DNA of 64,000 bases, from positions 496,001 to 560,000 of the forward strand of contig MU008156.1 of NCBI GenBank assembly GCA_010909165.1. Reading direction: 5' to 3'. The notes under the pieces were generated by a model. It was not told the DNA's origin. It was given only the letters and a program-made list of their open reading frames with translations, and searched no databases. This DNA is from Anthoceros angustus. Taxonomy: Eukaryota; Streptophyta; Anthocerotopsida; Anthocerotales; Anthocerotaceae. Position 1 is the first letter of the stretch, and the number at the start of each line of letters is the position of its first letter. The position numbers were made by a program, and so were the translations under genes. Below, piece by piece: positions 20,759-31,639 of this stretch.

Positions 20759-23538
20759 CTACAACTTGTCCTCGAACTCAGACAAAGGGGTCACTGTTTC
20801 TTTCAAACCCTTGCGTTTCCTGATGGTCAACACCAGTTGTCCCGAAGGACTTGCGGTGTCCAAAGGGTCAGTGTTCATTAGATCCCAATGATCGAACACA
20901 CACTGCGGGAAGGCCTGCCCAGATGTAGCAGCTCTCAAAGCACTGGAGAACCCAAAAGATTCAATAACGGGCAGATATGCCTTGATGTTGTACAGGGGAG
21001 TACCCGGCCTCTGAATCTCCTCGAACACATGACCACGCTTTTGATTCAGACATCCATAGATACCACCCAGCGCCTGCTCAGGTGCCTGAATTTCCACCAG
21101 GTACACTGGTTCCAGCAGACGTGGCTTTGCAGTCAACATGGCAGCATACATCACCCTCCTTGCTGTGGGAATGATCTGCCCACCACCTCTGTGGATCGCA
21201 TCCGTGTGCAGCACAACATCGCACACCTCAAAGGCAATACCACGCATGTTCTCGTCTGCAAGAGCACCTTCCTTCGAAGCCCACTGGAATGCAGCCACGA
21301 CAGAATCCTTGATTTCATTCAGATACTGCACTCCTTTACACATATCCACCACCATGTTGGGTCCTGTGGTCTCCGGTCCAAAACACCAAATCTTCTTCGC
21401 CAGATCCTTATCCCACCCAAACTCCTCAGCCAAAATCTTGCTCCGCACCTTGGGATCATCACGAGGTCCAATCTTACCCTCATCAATGGCCTCAGCCAGC
21501 CCTTCCTCCAGAGGACGCGCCTCAAAGTACAGCCTGTTATGCTTGTTTGGGGACTTGCTCATCACAATACGACATGACTTCTCAAGCACAGTTTCACGGA
21601 ACGACACAACCGGAGGTGACACCACAATCTCAGCCCCTCCCATGAAGTCTTCTTGCAGATCCTTCAGACAGATTTCAAGGTGCAGCTCACCAGCTCCTGC
21701 AATGATGTGCTCCCCAGACTCCTCAATCATCGCCAACACCATGGGATCCGACTTTGCCAGACGCTTCAATCCTTCCACAAGCTTCGCAAATCTGAAGCAA
21801 CCTTGCACTGAACTGCAACTCGCACCACAGGTGACACTGGAGAACTTCATTGCCTTGATGGGGTGGGCATCCGTTTCCTTTTCATTTGTCAAGGTTGCAT
21901 TCTTTGTAATGAACTGGTCCAGACCAACCAGCGCCACCGTGTTACCACAAGGCACGTCTTCCACAGACTCCTGCCGCCTGCCCATCCAAATCACAGTTCT
22001 CTGCACGCTCTTGGTGTACAGGTCCTTCTTCTGCCCTGGAATGTAGTTGGGGCCCATAATTCTCACCTTCATCCCTGTTGCCACTCTCCCAGCAAACACA
22101 CGCCCAAAAGCAAAGAATCGACCTTTGTCTGAAGCAGGAATCATCTTTGATACATACAACATCAGGGGACCATCGGGGTCACAGTTCCTGATGGCATTGG
22201 CGTAAACATCATCCAGAGGGCCCTCGTACAGATTCTCCACACGGTACCTTTGAGCCGTCGCTGGGGATGGCAGGTGAAATATCATCATCTCCAGTAACGC
22301 GTTGCTAGCTGGCAACCAAGTCTGCATCACCCTCTTCATCAGAGGCTTCGCCATCAACTCCTTCTCATCACCCTTCATCACCACCCCAACTTTGCTAACA
22401 TGGGCCACAGCTTGTCCTTCTGATCATTCATGCAGATGTTGATGATCTGCTTGATGGGCTCGTAGATGAACTGGACGAACCCACGCTGACACGTTTCCGA
22501 ACCAGTGTTCTTCGCCGTCCACTTCTTCGTCTTCGGGTCGAAGTAGTTCTCCCCAAAGCCTCTCCATCATCTTCTTCTCATCCACCTGAAACTTGGCCGC
22601 ATACATCTTTGCGAAGTTCGTCAGCGTGAACGCCCACCCATGCAACCCGGCCGAGAACGCAACCGTCCCTTCTCAGGGTACACTTGCACGTCACCGAGCA
22701 GAGCATCCTCGTACGTCGCCATGATCACGTTTGCGCTCTCAATCACACGCTGGAACGTCTGGTACGCCTCCTCACCGTCCACCTGAAGCTCCAAAAGCAC
22801 CTGTCCATCTTGTTCACGGTCAAAACTGGCCTGATCCTCTCACCCAAAGCCTGCCTCAGCACGGTCTCCGTCTGAACGCACACACCCTCGATACAATCCA
22901 CCACCACCAAAGCTCCATCAGTAATCCGCAGAGCAGCCGTCACCTCCGAAGAGAAATCAACGTGCCCGGGGGAGTCGATCAAGTTGATCAGGTAGTCATT
23001 CCCATCTCGCACTCCGGTGTAAGCCTTCAGCGACTCGTCGGCCATCTCATAGTACAGAGAGATACCCGTGGACTTGATAGTGATACCCCGCTCCGCCTCA
23101 TCGGCCCTGGTATCTGTCAACCGGACATCACCAGCCACTTCTTGGGCGATGATACCAGCTGCAGCGACCAGGGAGTCTGTCAAAGTAGACTTGCCTGTAA
23201 TCACCGCAAATCACCACCTCCGTCAAAACAATCAGACAAACAGCAAAAACATCCTAGCCATCTTTCAACATCAACTCGGGGCTGGACAAAACACATACCG
23301 TGGTCGACATGGGCAATCACAGACATGTTCCTGATATTATGCTTTTTGTCCATGATCCGCCGCAGCTCTTCTGATGTGAACTTCACCTGCACATACGTGA
23401 AGCAGATTGATCTTTGTTAGGAGCCTCTTCAGCAGATCCAAAGCCAGTGCACGGTGCATGCCAGGAAGGACAATTCGAACAAGGAAAACTAGCTTCAGGG
23501 CACCCAGTCAGGAGTTGGCACGGGAGGCAAGCTACCAT
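20759..23538 (-). CDS. EEF2: Elongation factor 2 (EF-2), frame broken by small indels
   Basis: Translocase GTPase of cytosolic ribosomes. Proposed exons: ATG at 23538-23536 (intron right after the ATG, as in other plant EF2 genes), 23386-23299, 23194-20759. The G1 motif [13 protein letters not shown] spans intron 2; switch [27 protein letters not shown] and NKMD follow. The 3' 549 codons are open and include [46 protein letters not shown] (diphthamide loop, His intact) and the C-terminus SEFEDKL. The first half carries four single-base losses, all in homopolymers: A4 at 22793, C3 at 22677, C4 at 22551 and C4 at 22384 (plus-strand letters). A compensating +1/-1 pair at about 21840 and 21786 puts roughly 18-22 codons out of frame; the other frame there reads [17 protein letters not shown]. 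Conservation elsewhere favours sequencing error over a true pseudogene. Confidence 0.88.
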
Positions 23539-23860
23539 CTTGAAATGCTGGTAAGATCCGGCCGACGGCGCACCAAACACCACGAGCGTCGCCCGGTGAG
23601 CTCAGGCAGCAGCAGCAGCTGCGCAAGGAAAAGGTACACCCACTAAGCGTTCCCTACTTTTAGGATCCTTGCCTATTAGGGTTTGGAAGGCAATTTCGAG
23701 AACTCCGAAAATAAGCAATAGGTAAAATCATGCATGTACTTTTAATTCACGTCTTGCCTTGCTCCAGCCTGTGGCTTCTTTGCTCCTTACTTACAGTGCG
23801 GCTTTGCCCTCGATGATTCTCGGTACACCTTGGTCGTTATCCCTACCGAGTCATCACATT
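23539..23860. other. 5' flank of EF2
   Basis: Promoter and leader region of the minus-strand EF2 gene, then unassigned sequence. No motif-level call. Confidence 0.3.
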
Positions 23861-24240
23861 GCCACTCACGACGCCATCCGTGATGTCATGTTCGCCATCA
23901 CTCATGGCGATTACATGGCTTGAAGGAGCGGGTGTACTCTCGTACATGTCGTTCAATCGACGACCTGCACTTGTCCGTGGCGACCATATTTGATTAGCGA
24001 GATGTGGTGGTTACCGATCCTACACGAGACACCATCTCCGCTCAAGTTATCACTGCTTAGTCAGTTGGGCGATGCCAGGCGGCTCTCAAGGTCCAAATAT
24101 AGCATGATGCAAGCGGGCCACCTCTTTATTCCGCTTGCACTAGAAACATCAATGGCTGAGGACTTTGACAAATTTGTCAAGTCCTGTACCAAAGCTTACC
24201 ATGCGCGTAGACACGCGGTGGGTGCATCTCTCGTGCTTCC
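23860..24240 (+). pseudogene. LINE-like element fragment with C-terminal nuclease-like domain
   Basis: Broken frames read HDAIRDVMFAI, DVVVTDPTRDTISAQVITA, LKVQKYSMMQAGHLFIPLAL and EDFDKFVKSC.KAYHARR. The order DV.V.DP, K..KY, F.PLALET is the layout of the nuclease-like domain found after the reverse transcriptase in LINE-type elements. It matches the pieces at 43139-43579 and 48852-49060. Several stops and frameshifts. Confidence 0.55.
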
Positions 24241-25480
24241 AGATACTTCCGACAGCGGGTTTCAATTGCCCTTCAACGGGCGCTCTCAACAATGATCTTC
24301 CACAAGGCGGCAATAGTGGTACGATCTTCCTCTACCTCGTGGTTTTGCGGTAGTTTATTCTTCCCGCATATGACGACATGGAGTGCGAGGTGACTTTAGG
24401 TAGGGAGCCTCGGTTGTCCTCTTCACCTCGACCCCTTGGTCCCCTTTGGTTGTCCCCTCCTAGATGGGCTTTTCCCATCGCTTTTCACCTCAATAAAATC
24501 TCCTTTTAATTCTATATCGCTCATTTCGATTGATTGGTAGATGGGAAAATTTTCATGCCTCTTAGATTCGATGTAAAACAACTAATTTTCATATTTCTTA
24601 GTTTCGTCTATAAAAGGCATGTATTTGAGTATGGAATACCAAAGCGGATAGAGGGGATGGGCACTTTTTTTTCGCAAGTTCTTGGAATAATATGTTTGAA
24701 TACCTAGGCATCTATAAGAATATATTGATGCATCTTATGCCGTCGTCCTTACCAAGAGTGGCCATGTATTAAAGCGGTATGTGCAGACACTCTCTTTCAA
24801 AAGTTCTCTTTGAAAATAAGAGTGTCTCTATGGAAACAAGAGTGTTTTCTATTGCATACCAAGCCTTACTGCAGACGGATGTAAGTTGTGTGCATGACAT
24901 AGAAACGGCGAGGTTGGGTTCCAGTGCACAAATTGCCTTCCAATATGTATCACCTCCATCGAGCGATGACAGCCATGTGCTTGTATTGCAGGCGATGGGG
25001 GCTCCTATTGGAGGAGATGGTGTGGGAATGGAGTGAAGAGTAGTGCACAATGTGGACATGGCGGGTCCTGAACCTCTTCAAAACCCTGTTCGTGTGAGGT
25101 ACGAGACGGGAGATAATAGTGTCCAAGGGTGGTTGCTACTTCTTTTGTGGAGCTAGAAGGACTGCGGAGCGTGTTAGCGTAGGCTTGCGGAAGAGTTTTG
25201 ATGTGTGTTGGGTAAAGGCAGACATGTTGAACATGAATTAGAAACTTGTCATACGTGAAAGAGGTGACACAAACTGCAAGCTACATATGTGAGTCGAAAG
25301 ACTATTCAAGGCACAAGTTTTTGCAACGTGAAGACGCAAGCTTGATGTGAGAAGTGGGAAGCTAGAATGAACTCAATTAAAGCGGTTTCAACTGAATCGA
25401 AAGGAATCTCTAGTGGGCCGAAAGGCCTTATGGGGCAAGCCAGAACCATGATGCAAAAGTTGAGGCCTCAAAGGCATATT
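24241..25480. other. No gene recognised
   Basis: Moderately AT-rich sequence between transposon fragments. The frame at 24779-25036 has no recognisable motif. Confidence 0.3.
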
Positions 25481-25870
25481 AAAATTGTGGAAACCTACAT
25501 ATGGAATATTCAGAGCCCTTTGGTAGTATCTTCTACGACGACCCAATGCTTAGTTTCCTTGGTGATGTATGGATTGTTCGTCTCCTCCCACAGGTTGTGG
25601 TCAACATGCGTCAGTTCGTAGCAGGATTTGTGATGAAATCCAAGAACGGACGAAAACATATGGGCCAGCCATCCAACTTGTGAGTTCACCTATCCGCATG
25701 AAATTTGGCCATCCACAACTTAAAGTCCTCAAGGCTTTCCAAGCGCTTCCACCATGCAAGCTCGCAGCAATCATTAGGACCCAAGGCCAGCCATCAGAGT
25801 GAGTGTCTATGAAATAGTGCGCCAACTTTAGGAAGGCACTCTCATAGTACGAAGTCCAAGTCCAATCCAA
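25480..25870 (-). pseudogene. Decayed unidentified frame, probably transposon-derived
   Basis: Minus-strand reading gives DWTWTSYYESAFLKLAHYFI, DTHSDGWPWVLMIAASLHGG, then after a frame change KLWMAKFHADR, THKLDGWPICFRPFLDFI and CGRRRTIHTSPRKLSIG. The composition (Trp, His and aromatic rich, with meaningful residues running across frame changes) suggests a once-real protein. I do not recognise the family. Confidence 0.35.
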
Positions 25871-26168
25871 ATACCTGCGACCACAGTCCTTGAGCTTGAA
25901 AAGGACTTCGAAATCCGTAGGGTAGTTCTCAATATGGTAGATAAGGTTGTTGTAGTCTTCGGCGTGCTATAATAGCGCATCCAGCTCCTCGTAGCACGGA
26001 GGCTGCATAGGCTTCTTGGGTCATATGACCTGTAAAGAGCTCAGACCACATATATGTTAGGATCTGGTGAGCGTAGTGGAGGCCGTAGAACCCTCCTCCT
26101 CTGGTGGCCCGCGTACATGCTATGGCTGCAGGTTACGAGGCCTACATAGTCTGAACAGGAGAGGGAGG

Positions 26169-26590
26169 TGTGGAGTGTAACCTTGTGTCTAGGGACACCG
26201 TGAGGTCCACATTCACCCTCAATGTCGTTGTAGGCCTAGGATTCGCTCCCAAGGGAATGGTTTGTGCCAAGAGACGCTAACTTCTATCACTGACCTTTGC
26301 CTAAGTCGGGACTTACACCTATCACTCCTCTTACCTATCTACTCAACTACTACTACCTTCCGACTTGTCCAACGACCGCAAATCTCATTTCACGACGAAT
26401 CTCATTCCACTCGGGTAGTTGCTCGACTACCGAGGTGGGTCCCACACCAAACCCTAGCAACTCATCTCTCAAGACGGCGCCATGGATCCCTAGCACGGCA
26501 GCTACGGCTCAGATCGGACTTTATTTGGCACTCCACACTTCATGCACCACCAATTCCTAGAGACCAAAGTTCCTAGGATACCTCGCGCTG

Positions 26591-26621
<31 letters not shown>

Positions 26622-27060
26622 CGCCACCCCACACGGTTTCTACTAGAGACTTTGTTTTCCTTGTGCACTTTCCACAAGACCGGTTTGAGTTTCTCAATTC
26701 ACACAATTCTCCATCGCTAACGCTCCAATTCGCTCACTTTACTCTTCCACTTACGATCTCACACCTCGCATCGCATGATTTGATCTCCTTCACCCGATCT
26801 CTCTCTCTCTCCCCTCCCTCAATTCGCCCAGTGCTACCAACCATGCACTCACACACCCCGATTTGAACACAACTTTCGGGTTTAAAGGTGAAGGAGGAAG
26901 AAACCGGCCGCAACAGCGCACGAGCAAGCTCCGGACCCGCCCGCCGATCCCTTGGCTTCCTCCTCCGTTGTCGACAAATTGCTCCATCACCTCCCTCACC
27001 CATGAGCCGCACTGCCGAGGAATATCTCGCCTGGGCCAAGGAGGTTTTGCGTGAGTGAAA
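26169..27060 (-). repeat. Ty3/gypsy LTR copy A (minus-oriented), partial
   Basis: Starts TGTGGAGTGTAACC on the plus strand and runs through GGACACCGTGAGGTCCACAT, CACCCTCAATGTCG and CTCCCAAGGGAATGG. It continues with the same blocks as 33605-34420, with many small indels between the copies. It includes a (CA)n tract. The LTR end is set by comparison with the copy next to the primer-binding site at 33605. Confidence 0.7.
26591..26619 (+). repeat. (CA)n microsatellite
   Basis: About 14 AC units inside LTR copy A; the homologous tract in the 33605 copy (about 33998-34017) is shorter. Confidence 0.95.
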
Positions 27061-27266
27061 AAGAAATTGGAAAGGCTCGACAGCTCTTGTCGCTGGAGAA
27101 TGAAAGAACATACGAGACCTTTTGGATGAGGGTCAACAAACACTAGACAGATGGCCTTCGTGATCGGGTTGATGGGATAGAGGAAGATGATGCAGGCAAT
27201 GAAGGCGAGACACTTTCAAGACGCATGACAGCCGCTTTAGAAACATTACTGCCCCCGATGTGTCTA

Positions 27267-27370
27267 TGTGGAGTGTAACCTTGTGTCTAGGGACACCGTG
27301 AGGTCCACATTCACCCTCAATGTCGAGGCCTAGGATTCGCTCCCAAGGGAATGGTTTGTGAAGAGACACC
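27267..27370 (-). repeat. Short fragment of the same LTR
   Basis: Repeats the first about 100 bp of the LTR (TGTGGAGTGTAACCTTGTGT through GGGAATGGTTTGTG), lacking a few bases present in copy A. Confidence 0.75.
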
Positions 27371-27389
27371 GTTGAATGGTGTCTTGTCT

Positions 27390-29530
27390 GAGGTTAGATA
27401 ATAAATGGTCCTTGATCAAAACTCGATATTCCTTGGCCTTTAGTCTTCGAATATCGGTAGGAAGTCAATATATATGGGAGGGGGTCATTTGGTAGAGGCT
27501 AAGTCCATAATTTAGAGGTCATCCAACCAGGTAGTAATAAGTGTGAGGTTGCGACCGAAATGTGAGTTATGTTTCGAGAACTTGAATGACGGGCGTGGAA
27601 GGAAGCACAAGGAGAAGAAGTCGAAGCCGACCCGGTAGGGGAAGTTTGTGAATTTAACCCTAAGAAAACTGAGGTCAAACGATTCAAACGGTGAACGGCT
27701 GGAGCAAGATCGAGAGTGGAGCGTGAACCGAGCAGCTAGCGATGGTGGAGCGCGATCGGAGGAGTACCGATCGCCGGAGGACTAGAGGCAATCGAGGAAG
27801 GGCAGNNNNNNNNNNNNNNNNNNNNNNNNNNNNNNNNNNNNNNNNNNNNNNNNNNNNNNNNNNNNNNNNNNNNNNNNNNNNNNNNNNNNNNNNNNNNNNN
27901 NNNNNNNNNNNNNNNNNNNNNNNNNNNNNNNNNNNNNNNNNNNNNNNNNNNNNNNNNNNNNNNNNNNNNNNNNNNNNNNNNNNNNNNNNNNNNNNNNNNN
28001 NNNNNNNNNNNNNNNNNNNNNNNNNNNNNNNNNNNNNNNNNNNNNNNNNNNNNNNNNNNNNNNNNNNNNNNNNNNNNNNNNNNNNNNNNNNNNNNNNNNN
28101 NNNNNNNNNNNNNNNNNNNNNNNTCTCCTTCCCTCGGCCCTCCTTGATTTCGCCTTTTTCGATTCATGTATTTGCGCATTTAGGGTGTTTAACGGAGTTG
28201 GGCATGTCCATACATGGTTGGGCCGGTCGGGGAACTCAAGGTAGAAGGAGGAATTTAAGGAGGATTCGGGCAAGGATTCCAGTTGAGTCGCCTCCACGGA
28301 AGGTTCGGAAGAGGGTGGGGAAGTTTCCAAGGGTAAGAAGCGAAGGCGGCAGTCGAGCGGGGGTCGTGAAAAGGAGGACGGCAGCGGAGGAGGAACCCAC
28401 GCTACACCGGTCACAGTCGAAGGCAGCGAGCATGGAGGGAGGAGCACACGTATGGTTGTCCAAATGAGGAGGAGCGGACAATGGACATAGAGGGACACAG
28501 GCCAACGTCCGCTGGAAGGCGCGAGGGAAATTCAAAGGAGAGCGAGGTGGAGGTTGGGGGAAAATCGCCGGATCGAGGCGAGGCCAAGAGCGAGAGGGGT
28601 CCCCATGGGCCGAGGGCGAGGCAAAGAATCGCGAGGCGGCAGCTGATTTTAGGAGAGTCGATAGCCTAGGACCGGGTTTTTTTCGCGAGAGGATAGGGAG
28701 TTCCATCACCGTAGAGTCTGTTGCTTAGATTGGTAAGGCGCCGTGGTAGGAGCTACAATTTTAGACACTAAAGAGAAGTGAGTGTTGGACCACAGATGTA
28801 TAAGAGACCCTGGGTGTCTCTCAAGGCATTTCGTGTGAACTTCCGCATCGAACCGCCGAGTGGGGTTGATTGGAGACCCCGTCAAGATCAAACGCCCGCG
28901 ACCGCCTCGTCACAAGAAGGCCGGAAGATCTCGGATGGTCGAGAGCGGAGTGGCCAAGCTCCACGCCGTAAGGAGGGCCGGAAAAAAGAGGTAGGAGTGC
29001 CGGACGGCCGAGGCGGAATCTGGAAGGCGAATCGCCCAAGCACCGACCGGGTTTTCCGATCCTCTTTCCAACTGCCGCCACTGTGTTCATTCCATGAGAG
29101 AGGGGTCCGTGTGGCCAAGGAGGGGTCTGTGTGGCCCGTGAGACGAGAGAGAGTTCATTGGGAAGGGAAAGGTTCCGGAGTAGTTGCGGCTACCGAGGGA
29201 TTGTGAGAGTGTGAGGGAAAATAAACGCGAGGGGAGTGAAGCGTGAGGATCGCAGAAATTCCGGTAAGGTGAGGCGATATAGGTGTCCGATAGCCTAGGT
29301 CCGTGTTAGAGAAGTCGGATTAATAGACTCCGCAAGGCGGCGCATTGGGGCCGCCAGCGAACCGCCACCGCGGTGGCCGAGTCTACCACGGTGGTGGGCA
29401 GGGTAGCCGGAGAAGGTGAGTAGCGACGGGCAGTCTAGAATCCATAGATTTAGCACACCTTGACACAACACCATTCCCTTGGGATCGAATCCTAGGACTA
29501 TAACGACATAGAGGGTAAATGTGGCCTCTT
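27390..29530 (+). mobile_element. Inverted derivative of the same LTR region, with gap
   Basis: On the minus strand this segment follows the order seen on the plus strand from about 33640 to 38720. The 29440-29530 end carries the CCATTCCCTTGGGATCGAAT block (reverse complement of the LTR start), and 27390-27450 is inverted relative to 38650-38720. 28124-29530 also matches 44930-47640 directly, for example GTGGCCAAGCTCCACGCC in both. Interrupted by the 318-N gap. Confidence 0.6.
27806..28123. other. Assembly gap (318 N)
   Basis: Unresolved bases inside repetitive retrotransposon sequence. Frames crossing it are not genes. Confidence 1.
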
Positions 29531-30221
29531 TGCGCCTTCGATGCAAAACCCATTCCACAAAGATGCCGAAATAACATTTCTCGGATGTAAACACAATTGG
29601 GTTTGACACCGTTCGGACATTTGCGAAGGTGGTTGAGGTGATCTTCGCTCCAAACACGCAGAAGTCATCCAGAAGACCTCCATGAAGTCCCTAAGGTATT
29701 CCTTGAAAATCTTGACAACGTCTGCATGAAGGATCCCGTGCCTGTTAATCCGAACGCACTCCGCTTGTAGGCATAGGTTCCCTCAGTAGTGAAGGTCGTG
29801 CCAATCACTCTCCCGAGATGCGGTTATACCTCGAATACCCATCCAGAACGAGTAGACCATTCTCCCCGCAACTAAGTCCAAGATGTTGTCTATGAATGGA
29901 AGCGGTAGTGGTCTTTTGGTCACCTTGTTTAACTTCCTCCAATCTGACCCGTATCTTCCCTTCGCTTTTGGGAACCACCACAATTGGGGCTACCGATGTC
30001 ACAATAGGATATATGACGCTACGCAAGTAGAGCTCCAATTGTTCCTTTACCTTCATGAATACTTTGGATTTAGCTTGTATTGCAGTATCCTGACCGCACG
30101 GCACCCGGCTCGAGATCAATCTTGTGCCCCCCACTCCCTCGGTATACCCTTCATGTCGTAACCAAAAGCAAAAACATGGATAAATTCCGCCAAATTGTTT
30201 CATACCCTTTCCAAGTCGCAT
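29531..30221 (-). pseudogene. Ty3/gypsy reverse transcriptase remnant
   Basis: Minus-strand frames read VFMKVKEQLELYLRSVIYPI, API.VVPKSEGKIRV, LPLPFIDNILDLVAGRMVYS, VLDGYSRYN, LHADVVKIFKEYLRDFMEVF, LDDFCVFGAK and EKCYFGIFVEW. These are successive blocks of a Ty3/gypsy RT, with LDDF at the YXDD catalytic site. At least three frame changes break it. It stops at 29530, where it is fused to terminal-repeat sequence. Confidence 0.8.
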
Positions 30222-30655
30222 TCATCCTGCTCGAAAACTTAAGGACCTTTCCGCAACACTTACATCCTTGACCTCATCCGTCTGTACCCACTCTCTTTCC
30301 ACCGGCGCGGATGTGATGCCGAACCCTTCCTCCGGCTGTCTTGGTTCTCCTTCGCGCATTCCCCATTCCCGGAATAGGTCGTCTGAGGTGAAACGTGAGA
30401 CACCCTCCTCGCATCCCTCCGAAGTTTGTCCAGATGCGTCGCTCCCCGGCTCAGCCACCTCTACTTCCTGTTCCTCGACCTCCGTCCCAGCCTTCTCAGT
30501 CCCGATCCTCCTCCCGATTGTCAACTGTGACTCCATAGCAACCTAATAGGTTGATGGAATGGGGAATATCTCTCCGGTAGTCGTCCTCTTCATCTGACCA
30601 CGAAATATGTGCGAATGGGAATTTCTCCTTCTCATCCTCCCCCCCAGAGGTATCT

Positions 30656-31177
30656 TCAGCAGAGGTGTATCCCTCCGTTTCCGTGGGTGTCTCCCCTGCA
30701 CGTATCTCTGCTCCAAGTCAAACATATCCTTCCCTCCTTAATTTTGGAGTCCCAGTCCAGAGGTTTGAATCCCACTTCCTTTCTTGCCCATTTGAAGGTG
30801 CAACGTGCCCCATACATCCATGTTCGTCCAATGAGAACCTCATATCCTGGCGCTTTTTGTTTAATGACCACGTAGTCCATGAGGTACGGAATGGTACCAA
30901 TATGGGTTAGGACTCCCGACTCCCCTACCGGCGCCATTTTGGACATGTCCGCCAGCCGCAACACCTTTGATGTATGTTCTATCTGCAACCCAAGCTTCCG
31001 AGCGGTCTCCTCTGTCATGATGTTGACCCCTGACCCGGAATCTAGCGGCACCTTCTTGATTACACATCCCGCAATTTCTATCTCAGAGCTCAGACTCCAG
31101 TCCATCATGGCCACCATATTCACAGAAGGGGTTTCGCCTTGGGGTGGAAAGGTTCGTCTCTCTTGTGCCGCCTTCAA
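30656..31177 (-). pseudogene. Retrotransposon aspartic protease remnant
   Basis: Open for 173 codons. The retropepsin active site reads VPLDSGSGVNIMTEETARKL (DSG in place of DTG), and later YEVLIGRTWMYGARCTFKWA matches the flap and ILG-type end. It lies upstream of RT on the same strand, as expected for a Ty3/gypsy pol. Between them (30222-30655) is an acidic linker. Confidence 0.75.
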
Positions 31178-31639
31178 TGCCCCACGGATTTCGGTACGCG
31201 GATTGTCCCCGAAGTCGTCAATGTTATCATGAACTTTTGGTCCATGATAGCCAAATTGAAAGGAACACCGTGCTTTGCTTTCTCCTTGCCAACCCCACCG
31301 TCATTTCAGAACCGTAGCTGTTGATGTTGCGGTCGTTGAAACAGATGGCGGTAGGTGGGTCGTGGGTGGCCAAAGGTACGATGCCGAGTCTGTTCCAGTT
31401 CTTGTCGGATCATATCCATAACTTCCTCGACATCGGGCGGAACGACTCATCCTTTTTTCCTCTGCGGGTTTTTCGCCCCATGTGTCGACTCGAGTCCCAC
31501 CGTCCACTGTCTCGTTTTGCACTTCACCCTCGAATCCGCGGTCCGCTAAGGGAGTTACTGTGATGCCATCCAAATCGCAACCTCGCGTTAAGTGTGGCGT
31601 TTTGCTCCCGTCCGGATTCGCATGCCCTTTCTTTTTCAC

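Noticed and set aside
21138-22046. 302-codon plus-strand frame opposite EF2
   Set aside because: Antisense shadow of a highly conserved coding region; no domain of its own.
27736-28498. Frames crossing the N gap
   Set aside because: They consist largely of unknown residues and lie in decayed retrotransposon DNA.
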